Assembly (NCBI GenBank): GCA_964387285.1
Contig: CAYLWO010000017.1
Location: forward strand, 1 to 64,000
Origin: Anaerohabitans sp964387285
GTDB taxonomy: Bacteria > Zhuqueibacterota > Zhuqueibacteria > Residuimicrobiales > Residuimicrobiaceae
Direction: 5' to 3'
Length of the DNA: 64,000 bases
Positions within the stretch are counted from its first letter, which is position 1, and each line of letters begins with the position of its first letter. Shown in pieces: positions 1 through 9,500 of the stretch. Made by a program: the position numbers and the translations under genes. Under the pieces are notes generated by a model. It was not told the DNA's origin, made no database searches, and saw nothing but the letters and a program-made list of their open reading frames with translations.

Positions 1-60
1 CTTAATCAATCAACAAACCCAATGCTCTGTGCGTCTTGCGCCTCAGCATGACAAAAAAAC
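1..60 (-). repeat. Dispersed repeat of the TTGTCATGCTGAG type, copy 1
   Basis: On the minus strand, positions 54-42 read TTGTCATGCTGAG, followed by a GCGCAAGACGC-like tail. The same 13-mer recurs at 11423-11435 on the plus strand, again between genes. The copies are diverged outside the core, so this is called from one exact shared word and its intergenic setting. Confidence 0.35.
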
Positions 61-173
61 AAGTTCTCATTCTAATGGCATGTGACGCACAACAGAACAA
101 AGGAGGAAACACAGGCGGATGATTCACGGGAAGGCACTGGTCCTCTAACCCATAATCAACCATTTCCATAAAG

Positions 174-197
174 CAAGGTGGGCTTGCGCCCACCTTG
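174..197 (-). terminator. Perfect 10-bp hairpin downstream of the FG-GAP protein
   Basis: CAAGGTGGGC (174-183) and GCCCACCTTG (188-197) pair perfectly around a 4-nt loop, 14 nt past the stop of the upstream minus-strand gene. On that strand the stem is followed only by CTTTAT, a weak U-tract. It may be an inefficient intrinsic terminator or a mobile palindrome: the core GGTGGGC-N4-GCCCACC recurs at 61028-61045. Confidence 0.45.
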
Positions 198-211
198 TTG
201 TAAAATTAGTG

Positions 212-3211
212 CTATTTGACCAACGTCATGCGATGGACTTGTTTAAAGTTCCCATATTCGAGAGTGTACAGGTACATGCCGGTAGCCACAGATTTGCCGG
301 AATTATCCATGCCGTCCCAGGTAATGCGGTGCGTGCCGGCAGGCATCTGACTGTCTATCAGCGTGCGCACCACCTGACCCATCATATTGTACACCCGCAC
401 CTTGATCTGCTTGTCAATCGGCAGGACGTACTCGATGGTGGTAGTGGCGTTGAACGGATTCGGGTAAGCCAGACCCAATTTATATTGATCCGGAGTGACA
501 ACAGACCATCGGTCTGCTTTAACGCCGGAGAAACTCGTCTCCATGACAAAAAGCCAGCTATCAGACCAGTAAGACTGCAGAGCGCTGAAAACCAGCTCTT
601 TTTTGCCGTCATTATCCAAATCGTCGGCAATTTTAATGCCGAACGAACCATGGATTTGGCTGATGTCGTTGTCGTTCCATTCGGTCATGGCCTTTTTGAA
701 AACCGTGGAATCACCAAAATCGGAAAACTTGGGTTTATAGACAAACGAGTTGTCATAAAAACCTTCGGAGGTGATCCAGCTTTCCGGCGTCATAATGTCG
801 CCGACACCGTCATAGGCCAACGCATTGACCTGACCGCGGGCATAGTTGGTAAAGAACAGTTCCGGTTTGCCGTTTTGGTCCAGATCGCCGAGCGCATTGT
901 TGAACGGTGCGCCGCCGGAAGCTTCGCGAATGCGGGCGACATGGCTGGGATTATTGGGATCGATGTCATTGATGCTGCCGTCCGGGGCATTGATCAGGAG
1001 CACTCTGCCGCTGGCCGTGTTGTATTCGGCGCCCATCAATTCATCTTTGCCGTCGTTGTCAACGTCGTAGACGCCGATGGAGACGTAGAAGACTCCGTCA
1101 TCGGTCGCTTGTTCCCATTTGTCCATGGGCACCATTTTCCACATAAAGGAATCCGGTTTGACAGCCTGCGCCAATACCATTTTACCTTTATCCCAGGGCA
1201 GGAAAATCGCTTCTTTGGTGCCATCGCCGTTCAGATCAGCGGCCGTGGCGCCCACCGGAGAGCCGTTCCATCCGGTTGCCGCGCCGCGGATATTGACAAA
1301 CTCGGTTTTGAAAACCGGGAATCCGCTGTCGAGCGTGCCGTCAACGCAGGAAAAGATGACAAAAGAGTCATTGGTATTAGGCGTACCGTCCACGGCGATT
1401 AAAACTTCAACCATGCCGTCATTATCGACATCTGCGGAGGAGATGGTCTCAGTTCTATTGCCGTCCGTGAGACCGGGATTGATCTGGTTAAGAGGCAGAA
1501 TATAGGTCGGGCCGCCGGTGAGGCCGCCAAAACCGTTATCCTGTCCGTTCCACTCAAAGAACCAGACGCCCATGCTGTCCGGATGAGTGTTGTTCGATCC
1601 CATAAATGCGATGATCTCTTGTTTGCCGTTGCGATCCACATCGGCAATCGTGACGCTGCGTGGTTGGGAATAGCCTTTACAAACTTTCATGGCGGTTGAA
1701 TCGACCCAGACCAATTCCAGTTTGTTATCGCCGACGACTTCATACATCGCCAGGATGCCGGGATACTGCGTGGCGACGACTTCTTTTTTACCGTCTTTAT
1801 CGACGTCACAACCGGCAGCAAAACCACGGGGATTGCCTTTCACGGCATCCGTGGGCACCAGTTTTTGCGATGGATCATTCCATACGACTTTGACGCCGAA
1901 ATTCGGCAGCGGTTCATGTTCCAGATAAGTGACGATTTCCGGAACCGTTTCATCGATAGATGTATAAACCACTTCCCGACGGCCGTCGCGATCGAAATCA
2001 CCTTTGTTGCAGTTATAGATATCATGGCCGGAAGCGATCTTGTACACCTGCCAATTAGCCGGATTGGTTACGTCGCCATTGGTGCCGCCAATGTATTCGA
2101 TATCCCAAACAGCGGAATCAGCGGCGCAATAGATGTCGCGTCCGTCGTTGCCGGCGCCGGTCCAGTCCTGATCGCCGATGCAGGCGCCGGTAACGCCGCC
2201 CGGTAGGGTGGCGATGACATGAGCGGATGCGCTGTCCATTTGCGCGATCTCACCGGGATTGGTGATGATCAGCACTTCTCCGCTTTCGACGCAAGGATAG
2301 ACAACTTCGGCGAAACCGTCGCCGTTGAAATCGTAAATCCCCATGCCGCGATAGCAGGAATTGTCGCTGGCTGGAGTAAAATTAAAATGGTGGTGAACGA
2401 CATAAGAGTCAGGCGCCGTGTTTTCCAGAACAAACAAACCGGCATAATCGTATTCACCGACAAAAATATCGGTCATTCCGTCGTTATCCGCATCACCTGT
2501 CTGAATGCCCCAGGGCGATCCGTTAAAACCGGTAAACCGGAACTCTTCCTGAAAATCCGGAAAAGTCAGATCGCCGCTTTGATCTTCCAGAATCAAGCAG
2601 GCGCGGGTGCCTGCAGTGCCGGTGGCGCTGTAAGGTCTGATGGTGACAACCAATTCGTTTTTACCGTCTTTGTCCAAATCCGCCACTTTGGCGCTGAATG
2701 CACGGGCCCAACCTACGCCGGCAGTCAAATCATAACCGCAAGTGGGCGCCGGCGGCAAAGGAAAACCGTCGGTAATGGCAGGATCGACCTCAAAAAAAAG
2801 CAAGCTGGGTCCGCCCACGGTGCCGGGTCGCATGCAGGTAATTACTTCTAAATTACCGTCGTTATCGGTGTCGCCGATGGTGGCGCTGTACTCTTCAACA
2901 ACATTAGCTTCAAAATAATGCCAGAGCACTTTATGCTTGTCGTTGCCGTCGCGTTCCAGCACGTAATAGTCGACGCCATTGCCGCTGTTATCTGACCCAT
3001 CGTTATCGGCGCAGACAAAAAGTTCATCAACGCCGTTATTGTTCAAATCCGGCAGTACGACCAGATCCCACGCTGTACGTCCCTGATCCGGAACATTCCA
3101 GCCGAACACCTTGACGAATGCGTTTTCGCCGTTTTCTGCAGCCATAACCAGCGTAAAAGTAAGCATGACTGCGAGGACCAACAAACTGGTAATCTTTAAC
3201 CTTGGGTTCAT
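212..3211 (-). CDS. Secreted FG-GAP/VCBS-repeat surface protein with T9SS sorting domain
   Basis: 999 residues. A signal peptide (basic MNPRLK, then a hydrophobic run ending near VMAA) targets it to the periplasm. The body carries about twelve calcium-loop motifs of the D-x-D-x-D/N-G type (for example DTDNDGNLEV, DLDKDGKNEL, DVDNDGKDEL), the signature of FG-GAP/VCBS beta-propeller repeats that bind ligands or surfaces. The last ~85 residues form a type A T9SS CTD: YPNPFN, then RVYNMMGQ, then an AGTHRITWDG turn and the terminal RMTLVK. It is therefore expected to cross the outer membrane through SprA and be anchored or released by PorU. AGGAGA lies 6 nt before the ATG. It appears monocistronic, with a canonical promoter at 3375-3403. 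The ligand is unknown; no enzymatic domain was recognised. Confidence 0.85.
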   Translation of the reverse strand: MNPRLKITSLLVLAVMLTFTLVMAAENGENAFVKVFGWNVPDQGRTAWDLVVLPDLNNNGVDELFVCADNDGSDNSGNGVDYYVLERDGNDKHKVLWHYFEANVVEEYSATIGDTDNDGNLEVITCMRPGTVGGPSLLFFEVDPAITDGFPLPPAPTCGYDLTAGVGWARAFSAKVADLDKDGKNELVVTIRPYSATGTAGTRACLILEDQSGDLTFPDFQEEFRFTGFNGSPWGIQTGDADNDGMTDIFVGEYDYAGLFVLENTAPDSYVVHHHFNFTPASDNSCYRGMGIYDFNGDGFAEVVYPCVESGEVLIITNPGEIAQMDSASAHVIATLPGGVTGACIGDQDWTGAGNDGRDIYCAADSAVWDIEYIGGTNGDVTNPANWQVYKIASGHDIYNCNKGDFDRDGRREVVYTSIDETVPEIVTYLEHEPLPNFGVKVVWNDPSQKLVPTDAVKGNPRGFAAGCDVDKDGKKEVVATQYPGILAMYEVVGDNKLELVWVDSTAMKVCKGYSQPRSVTIADVDRNGKQEIIAFMGSNNTHPDSMGVWFFEWNGQDNGFGGLTGGPTYILPLNQINPGLTDGNRTETISSADVDNDGMVEVLIAVDGTPNTNDSFVIFSCVDGTLDSGFPVFKTEFVNIRGAATGWNGSPVGATAADLNGDGTKEAIFLPWDKGKMVLAQAVKPDSFMWKMVPMDKWEQATDDGVFYVSIGVYDVDNDGKDELMGAEYNTASGRVLLINAPDGSINDIDPNNPSHVARIREASGGAPFNNALGDLDQNGKPELFFTNYARGQVNALAYDGVGDIMTPESWITSEGFYDNSFVYKPKFSDFGDSTVFKKAMTEWNDNDISQIHGSFGIKIADDLDNDGKKELVFSALQSYWSDSWLFVMETSFSGVKADRWSVVTPDQYKLGLAYPNPFNATTTIEYVLPIDKQIKVRVYNMMGQVVRTLIDSQMPAGTHRITWDGMDNSGKSVATGMYLYTLEYGNFKQVHRMTLVK

Positions 3212-3277
3212 GTGTTTCTCCTTTTTTTTTACGTAACAATCAACCCTTTACTAGACCGTTTTTCAGCGCCCGGGAAT

Positions 3278-3288
3278 TCACCTCCTTT
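3278..3288 (-). promoter_or_regulatory. Distal full-length Shine-Dalgarno-like word in the leader
   Basis: The minus strand reads AAAGGAGGTGA 67 nt before the ATG of the FG-GAP gene, which already has its own proximal AGGAGA. No start codon with workable spacing follows it. A matching word lies 62 nt before the start at 40729. Possible ribosome standby or sequestration site; this is inference. Confidence 0.35.
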
Positions 3289-3374
3289 AAACACGATATG
3301 AAATTTGATGATACATGGTATGGCAACAGCCTGATTTTGTGATTTAGGTAAACAAACGAGGAAACTCATTTTCA

Positions 3375-3403
3375 ATCATACGGATTTTTTAGCAAATAGT
3401 CAA
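3375..3403 (-). promoter_or_regulatory. Sigma70-like promoter of the FG-GAP surface protein
   Basis: Minus strand: -35 TTGACT (3403-3398), 17-nt spacer, -10 TATGAT (3380-3375). The predicted transcript start near 3368 leaves a leader of about 155 nt. The 20 bases beginning at the -35 match 18 of 20 in the promoter at 4757-4785. Confidence 0.55.
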
Positions 3404-3437
3404 TACGGTTTTTATTTTTTGGGCGGTTTTTTAACTT

Positions 3438-3507
3438 AAAAAAAAAACGACGCTGTCACACGGATCGAAAAGCGGGAATCCCACTTCGATCCTGTGACAA
3501 CGTCGTC
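3438..3507 (-). terminator. Intrinsic terminator of the coiled-coil outer-membrane protein
   Basis: Reading the minus strand past the stop at 3542, a long stem (arms around 3485-3507 and 3448-3469, pairing through the TGTGACA and TTCGATC segments with small mismatches) is followed by a run of ten T (3447-3438). This is a textbook Rho-independent terminator. Confidence 0.85.
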
Positions 3508-3541
3508 AAATAATTGAAAAGAGGCGACCACACGACACAGT

Positions 3542-4726
3542 CTATTTTTTAGGCTCCAATTCCTGCCGCATTTCTTCCAACTGTTTGCGTTGATCGGTTT
3601 GACCTTCCAGGATTTTTCGCAATCGTTCCAATTCGCGTTCCGCTTTACGGCGTTCTTCGCGGATGCGTTCCAGCTCTTCCTCGGCGGATTCGGTTTCTCT
3701 TCTTTCCTTGATGATCTGCTCGAACAGCTCGCGCCGGCTCTCCGCTTTTTGCATCAGCACGTCGCGCTCACTGGTGCGATAAACCGACGTCGGCAGCAAG
3801 GTAAATTGCGCGCCGACATTGATGCGCCAGGTGTTATAGTTGGGTATCTCCGGCGGAACCCGTTTGGCGCCCACCGTTTCCTCGCGATCGCCCGTGAGCC
3901 GATATTCACCGGAAAGCAGGAAATTAAACCAACGATACGGTTTATATTTAATAATCCCGTTCATATATAAATAGGTTTCACGGCCTGCCGCAGCTGCCGG
4001 AGGCTGTTGCAGCCAGCCGTTGCCGTGCCATTCCAAACCATAATCAAAACTTTCCGTTGGAATCCACAATCCCAACGCATAGGTCAATTGCTGCGTTTGA
4101 CTGAGCACGCGGCTGTTCGGATCCAGAACATCGGCTGTGATGATCTCGCCCACATCGTTGCTGTTGTTGTAGCCCAGATTCAAATGCATATTGAACGCAT
4201 CTTCAGGATAGAGTGGATCAGCCGCATAGCTCACCAGACCGGTGAAGCCGAACTCGACGGTGCCGGCGGTATAATCTTCAAACATAACGTTTTTCACTTC
4301 ACCGGTGGGAAAACGCAGGTGCATTTGCATGCCGTAATTGAGAGAGCTGGCTTTGGCGCCGTAGGAACCGATTTTCAGACCGATAAACGTGTCGAACGGA
4401 TACACGCCGTATTTGGTTTGATCGTCCTGATATAAAATCGGCGTCACATTCAAGTCAAAATGTCTGCCCAGGCCATAATTCAGACTCACCAGGCCCTGCA
4501 CATTCCAGATGGTTTGCGCCGTGGGCACACCCAGTTGTGTATCCCGGATTTGGTGCACCTTGCCCCAAAACCGGGTGTTGGTTTGCAGCGTTAAATGTCC
4601 GGATTGACTCACCCAAGCCGCTTTGGTATGCGGGAGGCCTTTGCCTCCATTGATGATGACCGCATGGGATGCATACGCAAAAAGCAGCAGAAGCAGAGGC
4701 ACCAACATCGGCTTTAAAGGTTTCAT
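3542..4726 (-). CDS. Outer-membrane beta-barrel protein with C-terminal coiled coil
   Basis: 394 residues. The signal peptide is followed from about residue 25 by alternating aromatic/polar strands typical of a transmembrane barrel (for example LHLNLGYNNS, YGLEWHGNGW, FNFLLSGEYRL). The last ~75 residues are a highly charged E/R/K heptad-rich coiled coil without the terminal aromatic residue of a classical barrel. The likely arrangement is a barrel in the outer membrane with a rod in the periplasm. No OmpA-type peptidoglycan-binding domain is present, which is unusual for a barrel with a periplasmic extension. GGAGG lies just before the ATG, and the gene has its own promoter (4757-4785) and terminator. 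I do not recognise a named family. It could be a porin-like envelope tether or an assembly factor. Confidence 0.7.
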   Translation of the reverse strand: MKPLKPMLVPLLLLLFAYASHAVIINGGKGLPHTKAAWVSQSGHLTLQTNTRFWGKVHQIRDTQLGVPTAQTIWNVQGLVSLNYGLGRHFDLNVTPILYQDDQTKYGVYPFDTFIGLKIGSYGAKASSLNYGMQMHLRFPTGEVKNVMFEDYTAGTVEFGFTGLVSYAADPLYPEDAFNMHLNLGYNNSNDVGEIITADVLDPNSRVLSQTQQLTYALGLWIPTESFDYGLEWHGNGWLQQPPAAAAGRETYLYMNGIIKYKPYRWFNFLLSGEYRLTGDREETVGAKRVPPEIPNYNTWRINVGAQFTLLPTSVYRTSERDVLMQKAESRRELFEQIIKERRETESAEEELERIREERRKAERELERLRKILEGQTDQRKQLEEMRQELEPKK

Positions 4727-4756
4727 TATTTAACCTCCATATGAATTGCCGTTAAA

Positions 4757-4785
4757 AATATTGGCATTTTTTAACAAATAATCAA
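4757..4785 (-). promoter_or_regulatory. Probable promoter of the coiled-coil outer-membrane protein
   Basis: Minus strand: TTGATT (4785-4780), 17-nt spacer, AATATT (4762-4757). The start codon at 4726 is about 25 nt below the predicted transcript start. The -35/spacer block closely matches the promoter at 3375-3403. The -10 is weak. Confidence 0.45.
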
Positions 4786-4794
4786 GCTAAATAT

Positions 4795-5502
4795 CTAGGG
4801 AGCGGTAAATTTCTGCCATTGCGATTCACTGCCGCAGCGCGCAACAGAGCCTACGGCATCTACGCGCCAGCGATATTGTTTGCCTGATTCCAACCGCGCC
4901 ATTCGCGCCCGACCATCCCGGTTATAAACCACCTTTTCTTCAATAGCCTGATAAGACGGTATCTGGGTAAGCCAGATCAACTGGGCAGTGGCATCGTCGA
5001 ACAGTTTCAGCAAATAATAATCCGGCAAAGATTGCGGCGCCGGCTGCCAGTGAAACAGCAAAGTATCCTGGCGAAAGGCCTGCGCGAGATTGACCGGTTT
5101 GGGCAACAGCTGATAATCGACGGTGTCGGAGGGCAAAGTCGCTCTCCCTTCATAATTAGCGGCAATCAGATAGTAGAAATAACGCACATTAAGGCGAATG
5201 TTGTCGGAATCCGTATAGATGCTGTCCTGCCCGGTCATGACAGCCAGCAACCTATATGCGAGTTCATCCGCGCTTTTACGAAAAAGTCGATACTCAGAGA
5301 GCCCGTTGTGCCGCTGCCATTGCAATTGAATGGCGTCAGATTCCGGAACCGCATCAATGCCGCGCTCAATCACCATGGTGTCGGCAGAGGCCGGCACAAA
5401 CATAACCCGGATGGCCAGGGGTTCGGGTGTGGTGGTCTGCCGGTCACAATGCAGCGCGCAGCAAAAAACGATAAAGCCGATGCAGACGCTGAATGCCTTC
5501 AT
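4795..5502 (-). CDS. Lipoprotein with two fibronectin-III-like domains, coupled to porV
   Basis: 235 residues from the ATG at 5502, chosen because AGGAG lies just upstream and the product then begins with a lipoprotein signal (hydrophobic core, lipobox ALHC with Cys19). An upstream extension in the same frame lies inside porV and is not credible. After the anchor come two beta-rich segments resembling fibronectin type III domains (IQLQWQRHNGLSEYRLFRK; later LLFHWQ...DYYLLKL). The start overlaps the porV stop as ATGA, so translation is probably coupled. As last gene of a porU-porV-lipoprotein operon it may be an outer-membrane accessory of the attachment complex; that role is inference. No named family recognised. 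Confidence 0.7.
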   Translation of the reverse strand: MKAFSVCIGFIVFCCALHCDRQTTTPEPLAIRVMFVPASADTMVIERGIDAVPESDAIQLQWQRHNGLSEYRLFRKSADELAYRLLAVMTGQDSIYTDSDNIRLNVRYFYYLIAANYEGRATLPSDTVDYQLLPKPVNLAQAFRQDTLLFHWQPAPQSLPDYYLLKLFDDATAQLIWLTQIPSYQAIEEKVVYNRDGRARMARLESGKQYRWRVDAVGSVARCGSESQWQKFTAP

Positions 5503-6524
5503 GGTCTTCTCCTGTCGGCAAATGAGAAGGAACAGCCGAGACGATGACTGTCGCTGAAATCCAGCGTGGTGAATGCATAATCTACCGTCAGCTTGCGCCA
5601 GCGCAGGCCGGCGCCGAAATTCCATCCCTGGGGTCCGGCGCCGCTGCGCAAGGCCAGTCCGCGCCAGGTTGCTTCCAGGCCGAAAAGATGAGCGGATTCA
5701 TATTTTTCATAGTGCGTGTAGAAGAATTGCACGCCGCCGTTGCTCATGCCGAAATTTTCAAAATAACCCAAGCCGAACAACAACGTCCGCTGCACACGAT
5801 CCTCATGTCGCGTGTTCCACACCATAGGGGTCTGCGCAACGTCCAGAGCTGAAAAAGCCAGCACCGCGTCGCCGAGAAAATCCACATCCAGCAGTCGCTC
5901 CATACTGAACTTGAGCATGGCGCCCAGATCCAATCCCAGGGCCGAAGCGTGATTTTGATGCAACGACTGGCGAATAATTTTTATATTGATGCCCACAGGA
6001 ATTTCAACCGGCAGATCGCCGTACAACCAACTCAGCGGCACCAGCTGTTTAAAGGTGCGTGCAAAGGTGATATAGAAAACATCTTCAATGTCGTTGAAAT
6101 ATCCTGATGCCGATCCATCGGGCCGCAATGACGGATTTTCCAAACGGTCGGCCAAACTCTTGCCGCTCAGCTTGGGATAAAGGGGAATGTCATCAACATA
6201 AAAACGGGTCCAATGAACGCCAAATGCAGCTCCGGCAAACAACGGCGCCGCAACGCCGAGATAATAATAGCCGGCCATGGGTTCGTTTATCTTGCCAAAG
6301 GTGGGCGCATACATGAGGCTGAGCGCAGGTTGCAGGATCAATCCGGTAGCTGCCGGATTGGCGAAAAAATTATCCACCTGGCCATATAGGGCTGCGACAT
6401 ATCCTCCGCAAGCCAGGGAGCGGGCGCCAACGCCCAACTCCATGGCAGCGCCGGCATGACGGGTTTCGGCCGTCAAACGTCCGGCTAGCAAGAATGAACA
6501 GATTATGAATGCTGTTTTTTTCAT
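5499..6524 (-). CDS. porV: PorV-like outer-membrane protein of the T9SS attachment complex
   Basis: 341 residues with a cleaved signal peptide (ends near LTAETRH). The mature part opens with the family hallmark MELGVGARSLACGGYVAAL and NFFANPAATG, as in PorV/PorQ (UPF0164-type) 14-strand barrels of the FadL fold, and continues as alternating strands. PorV receives CTD cargo from SprA and presents it to the sortase PorU. The gene starts inside the porU stop codon (TAATG, 1-nt overlap) and its own stop overlaps the next start. porU and porV are also adjacent in Porphyromonas gingivalis, which supports the assignment. Two further paralogues lie at 47433-49489, so strict orthology to PorV rather than PorQ rests mainly on this neighbourhood. 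Confidence 0.75.
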   Translation of the reverse strand: MKKTAFIICSFLLAGRLTAETRHAGAAMELGVGARSLACGGYVAALYGQVDNFFANPAATGLILQPALSLMYAPTFGKINEPMAGYYYLGVAAPLFAGAAFGVHWTRFYVDDIPLYPKLSGKSLADRLENPSLRPDGSASGYFNDIEDVFYITFARTFKQLVPLSWLYGDLPVEIPVGINIKIIRQSLHQNHASALGLDLGAMLKFSMERLLDVDFLGDAVLAFSALDVAQTPMVWNTRHEDRVQRTLLFGLGYFENFGMSNGGVQFFYTHYEKYESAHLFGLEATWRGLALRSGAGPQGWNFGAGLRWRKLTVDYAFTTLDFSDSHRLGCSFSFADRRRP

Positions 6525-9500
6525 TATCGTACCCTGGCGAGTTTGCCGGTTATCTCTTTGCTTTCACCTGATCGCTGCGCAGTGAAGCGATAGAAATAAA
6601 CGCCATTGGCGACTTCGTACCCCTGATCATCCAAACCATCCCAGGTCAGTTCATGATAATCCGCTGCCAACGGCAAAGCGTCCTCGCTTTCCAAGGCGGG
6701 ATTAATCGACCGAATCAACCGGCCCGAAGCGCTGTAAATTTTCAGATTCAACCTGTCCGCCGGCAGGGTCAGAACATAGGCAAACACCGTATTGGCCGTA
6801 AAGGGATTGGGATAATTGCCCAACATTCTTAAACTAAAATCAGCCGTCACCTGCCACGTTGCCTCAAAAGGTTCTGCTTCGTTGCCGTAACAATCGCGCA
6901 CAGCAATCCGCAGATGATGCTCGCCGGCAGACAACGAAACCAACCCTTGCAGCAAGAGGTAATTTGCATTGGCAATGGAATCAGGCAAAACACCCAGATC
7001 CGGTACAGCTCCGTCCAAAGATATAGACCAGGCGCCGGAGGAGACATCGATGCCGTTTTGATCCTGCAATAAAATGGAGAGGTGCGGTTCCGCAGCCGTG
7101 AGCATGCCGGTTTTGATCGACCGGCCATCCAGATGAACCTGCACCACAGGCGGTTGTTGATCAATACCGTATAGAATCATGTATTCGCCCCATCCGTTCA
7201 CCGTGGCCATCAGCCGTTGGTTGACGATGCGGCCGCCGAGCCGTCGCCATCTTTGCGATGCTGGCGTGTAGCTATATAACGCCGCAACGCCCGGCCGGGT
7301 TATTGGCATGATAAGTGTAAATGGCCGGGCCGGCGTTTCATTATTGGAATAAGAGATGCGATAAGAACAATTACTGCTCCCGGCTTGAAAATCAGGCTGC
7401 TCTTTCAGCACCGGCGCGTTATTTTTTTTAATGAAAACGACTCCGGGAGAAGAAAAAGTCCCGGCAGGCATGGCCAGCGTAAGCTCTGCATCATAGTGCA
7501 AAGAATCCTGGCCGACGAGACCTGATTCAGGTTTATAAGCAAAGGCTTGCGCCTGCAAACCCAGTATGCTCTGCGTGAGAAAGCCGTTGGCCAGTTCCTG
7601 ATCATAATCGAGAATGAATCTGAAATGATGCAAACCGGCCGGAAGAGACAAATTAAAAAAGGCGGTAGCTGTACTAAAAGCTGGAACGGTCAAACTGTCT
7701 GTTGCAACCAGTTCCCAACGGCCCTGCACGACATCGGCAATGTATAGCCGCAGAAACACGCCCTGACCAACGCCGCTGCCGCTGTTGCAAACCGGCACGG
7801 CCAGTAGCGGCGCTTCAACGCCTGTCCAGTGCACAGCTGCACGATCGATATAAAGACTGGCTAGCTTCTGTACATTCTCGGTGATGATTCTTGATTCATG
7901 AATTTGACCGTTTTCATCCTGCACGATGACGCGATATTGCACCACCCCCATTTCGCGGCTGAGATAATAGGCGGACGAGACGAACCAGTTGTCGGTCGTC
8001 GCGGTCATGGGCAACACCGTATCAAAAACCTGGCAACGCACCGAGGATAGCGGCGTCTTGGAATGGATGTGCGCATAAAACAAAAGTGAATCCGCGCCTT
8101 TGACAACCGTGGTCATAGAATCTATGACAAAACCACGAATGGAAAAAGCGGCCGCGCCATGGACGGCGAGCGTGCCGGTTTCATCCATGGCAAACAACCG
8201 GACATACCCTACACCGGCAGACAACGAACGGGAAGCAACGAACCGGGCGTTGATCTGCGCTGAATTGATCAAACTGGAACGACTTTCCAGCAATACCAGC
8301 GAGCTATCCACCATTTGCCAACGCACAACTCCGCGCGCAAAAGGCAGGTTGCATGAAACCGACAGGGTATCACCCTTGTTCAGCAAAGAGGGTTGCAGGG
8401 CAAGTGGAACCTGAGCAGTGGGCGCGAAAAATCGCGATGCCGGATCACCCAAAAGATTGTACTGATTGACTTCAGATACGGCAATATCGCTGTAATATCT
8501 CGTTAAATAGCGAATCTTGCCGCCGTCGATAATCTCACCGACGGTTTGTTCCGGATGATCAAACAAATACCCCATGATTTCCGCCTGCAACAGATCATCG
8601 TTGGTTAACCAGCCGAGTCCTGAAGCGCCCAAAAAGGCGTGGTTGCCGGCATCGGGCATCAGCAGCATGGCATCAGCCAGACTCTGATTGGTGAGTGCAT
8701 CAAAAGCGCCGGTGAAACAGGTCATGCTCAAAATCAGCGGGTAGCGATTTTTATTGGAAAGCCGCGTTACATCATCTAAACGAAACAAACCGTTGTCCGA
8801 CCATATGGCGCCGCCGCCGTGTCCATGAAAGTTAACAACCGTACATCCCTCATCCAGGTAATCCAACAAATCCGCCGTGCTGCCGAAAAAAGGATCGAAC
8901 ACCGTTAATTGGCGCGTGGTGAACAACATGCGGCTATCCCAGGCCAAAGGGGCCTGATGGGCCTGGATAATGCCCCGCTCCCGGAATTCGATGCCGTTGC
9001 CGCCAATAAAAAGCAAACGATTGCGCCAATCACCCTGCTCAGGAGTCGCTTCCTGGCTGATGATTTTGCCCACCAAAATATTCAACTCTTCTTCTTTTCG
9101 CACCGGCAAACGACCCAGATGAACTTCCGGGATATCATCCAAGCCGGATAAAAGTGAGTACCAATAATCACACGCTGTAGCTCCATAGCGCACGGTTTGT
9201 CGATAGTGCACCGGCACGAGATCCAGGCTATCAACCTGAGGCCGGTTGCGTTGATAGCAGCCATCGCCGACCAGCAGAACATATTTCAAGCGGGGCGAAT
9301 GCGTATAGAACCAGCTTAACCCCTTTTTTATAGCGGCGCTGCCGTACCGGCCAAAGTCAAAGGCGTCATACATATCTTCAACGCTGACCGCCATTACGGA
9401 TAAACCCTGAGCCTGGCGGTGTTCGATCAATCTCTTCAAGCCGGCAGAGTTGAGAAAACGACGGGCGCTGATGATCAGGTAATCCATGGAAACCGGCGTC

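Larger units (their letters stand above)
3212..3541. other. 330-nt intergenic region: promoter and leader of one gene, terminator of the next
   Basis: It contains, from left to right, the ~155-nt leader of the FG-GAP gene with a distal Shine-Dalgarno-like word (3278-3288), its promoter (3375-3403), and the terminator of the neighbouring outer-membrane gene (3438-3507). No credible open frame was seen. Confidence 0.6.

Noticed and set aside
2..193. 63-codon open frame on the minus strand at the window edge
   Set aside because: It runs through a hairpin and a dispersed repeat and has no plausible start signal or family resemblance.
209..1402. 397-codon open frame on the plus strand
   Set aside because: Antisense to the FG-GAP protein; the repeat-rich composition of that gene keeps the opposite frame open.
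3282..3340. Leader peptide starting at the GTG within the distal Shine-Dalgarno word
   Set aside because: The start codon would overlap its own ribosome binding site, and the peptide has no attenuator-like codon run.
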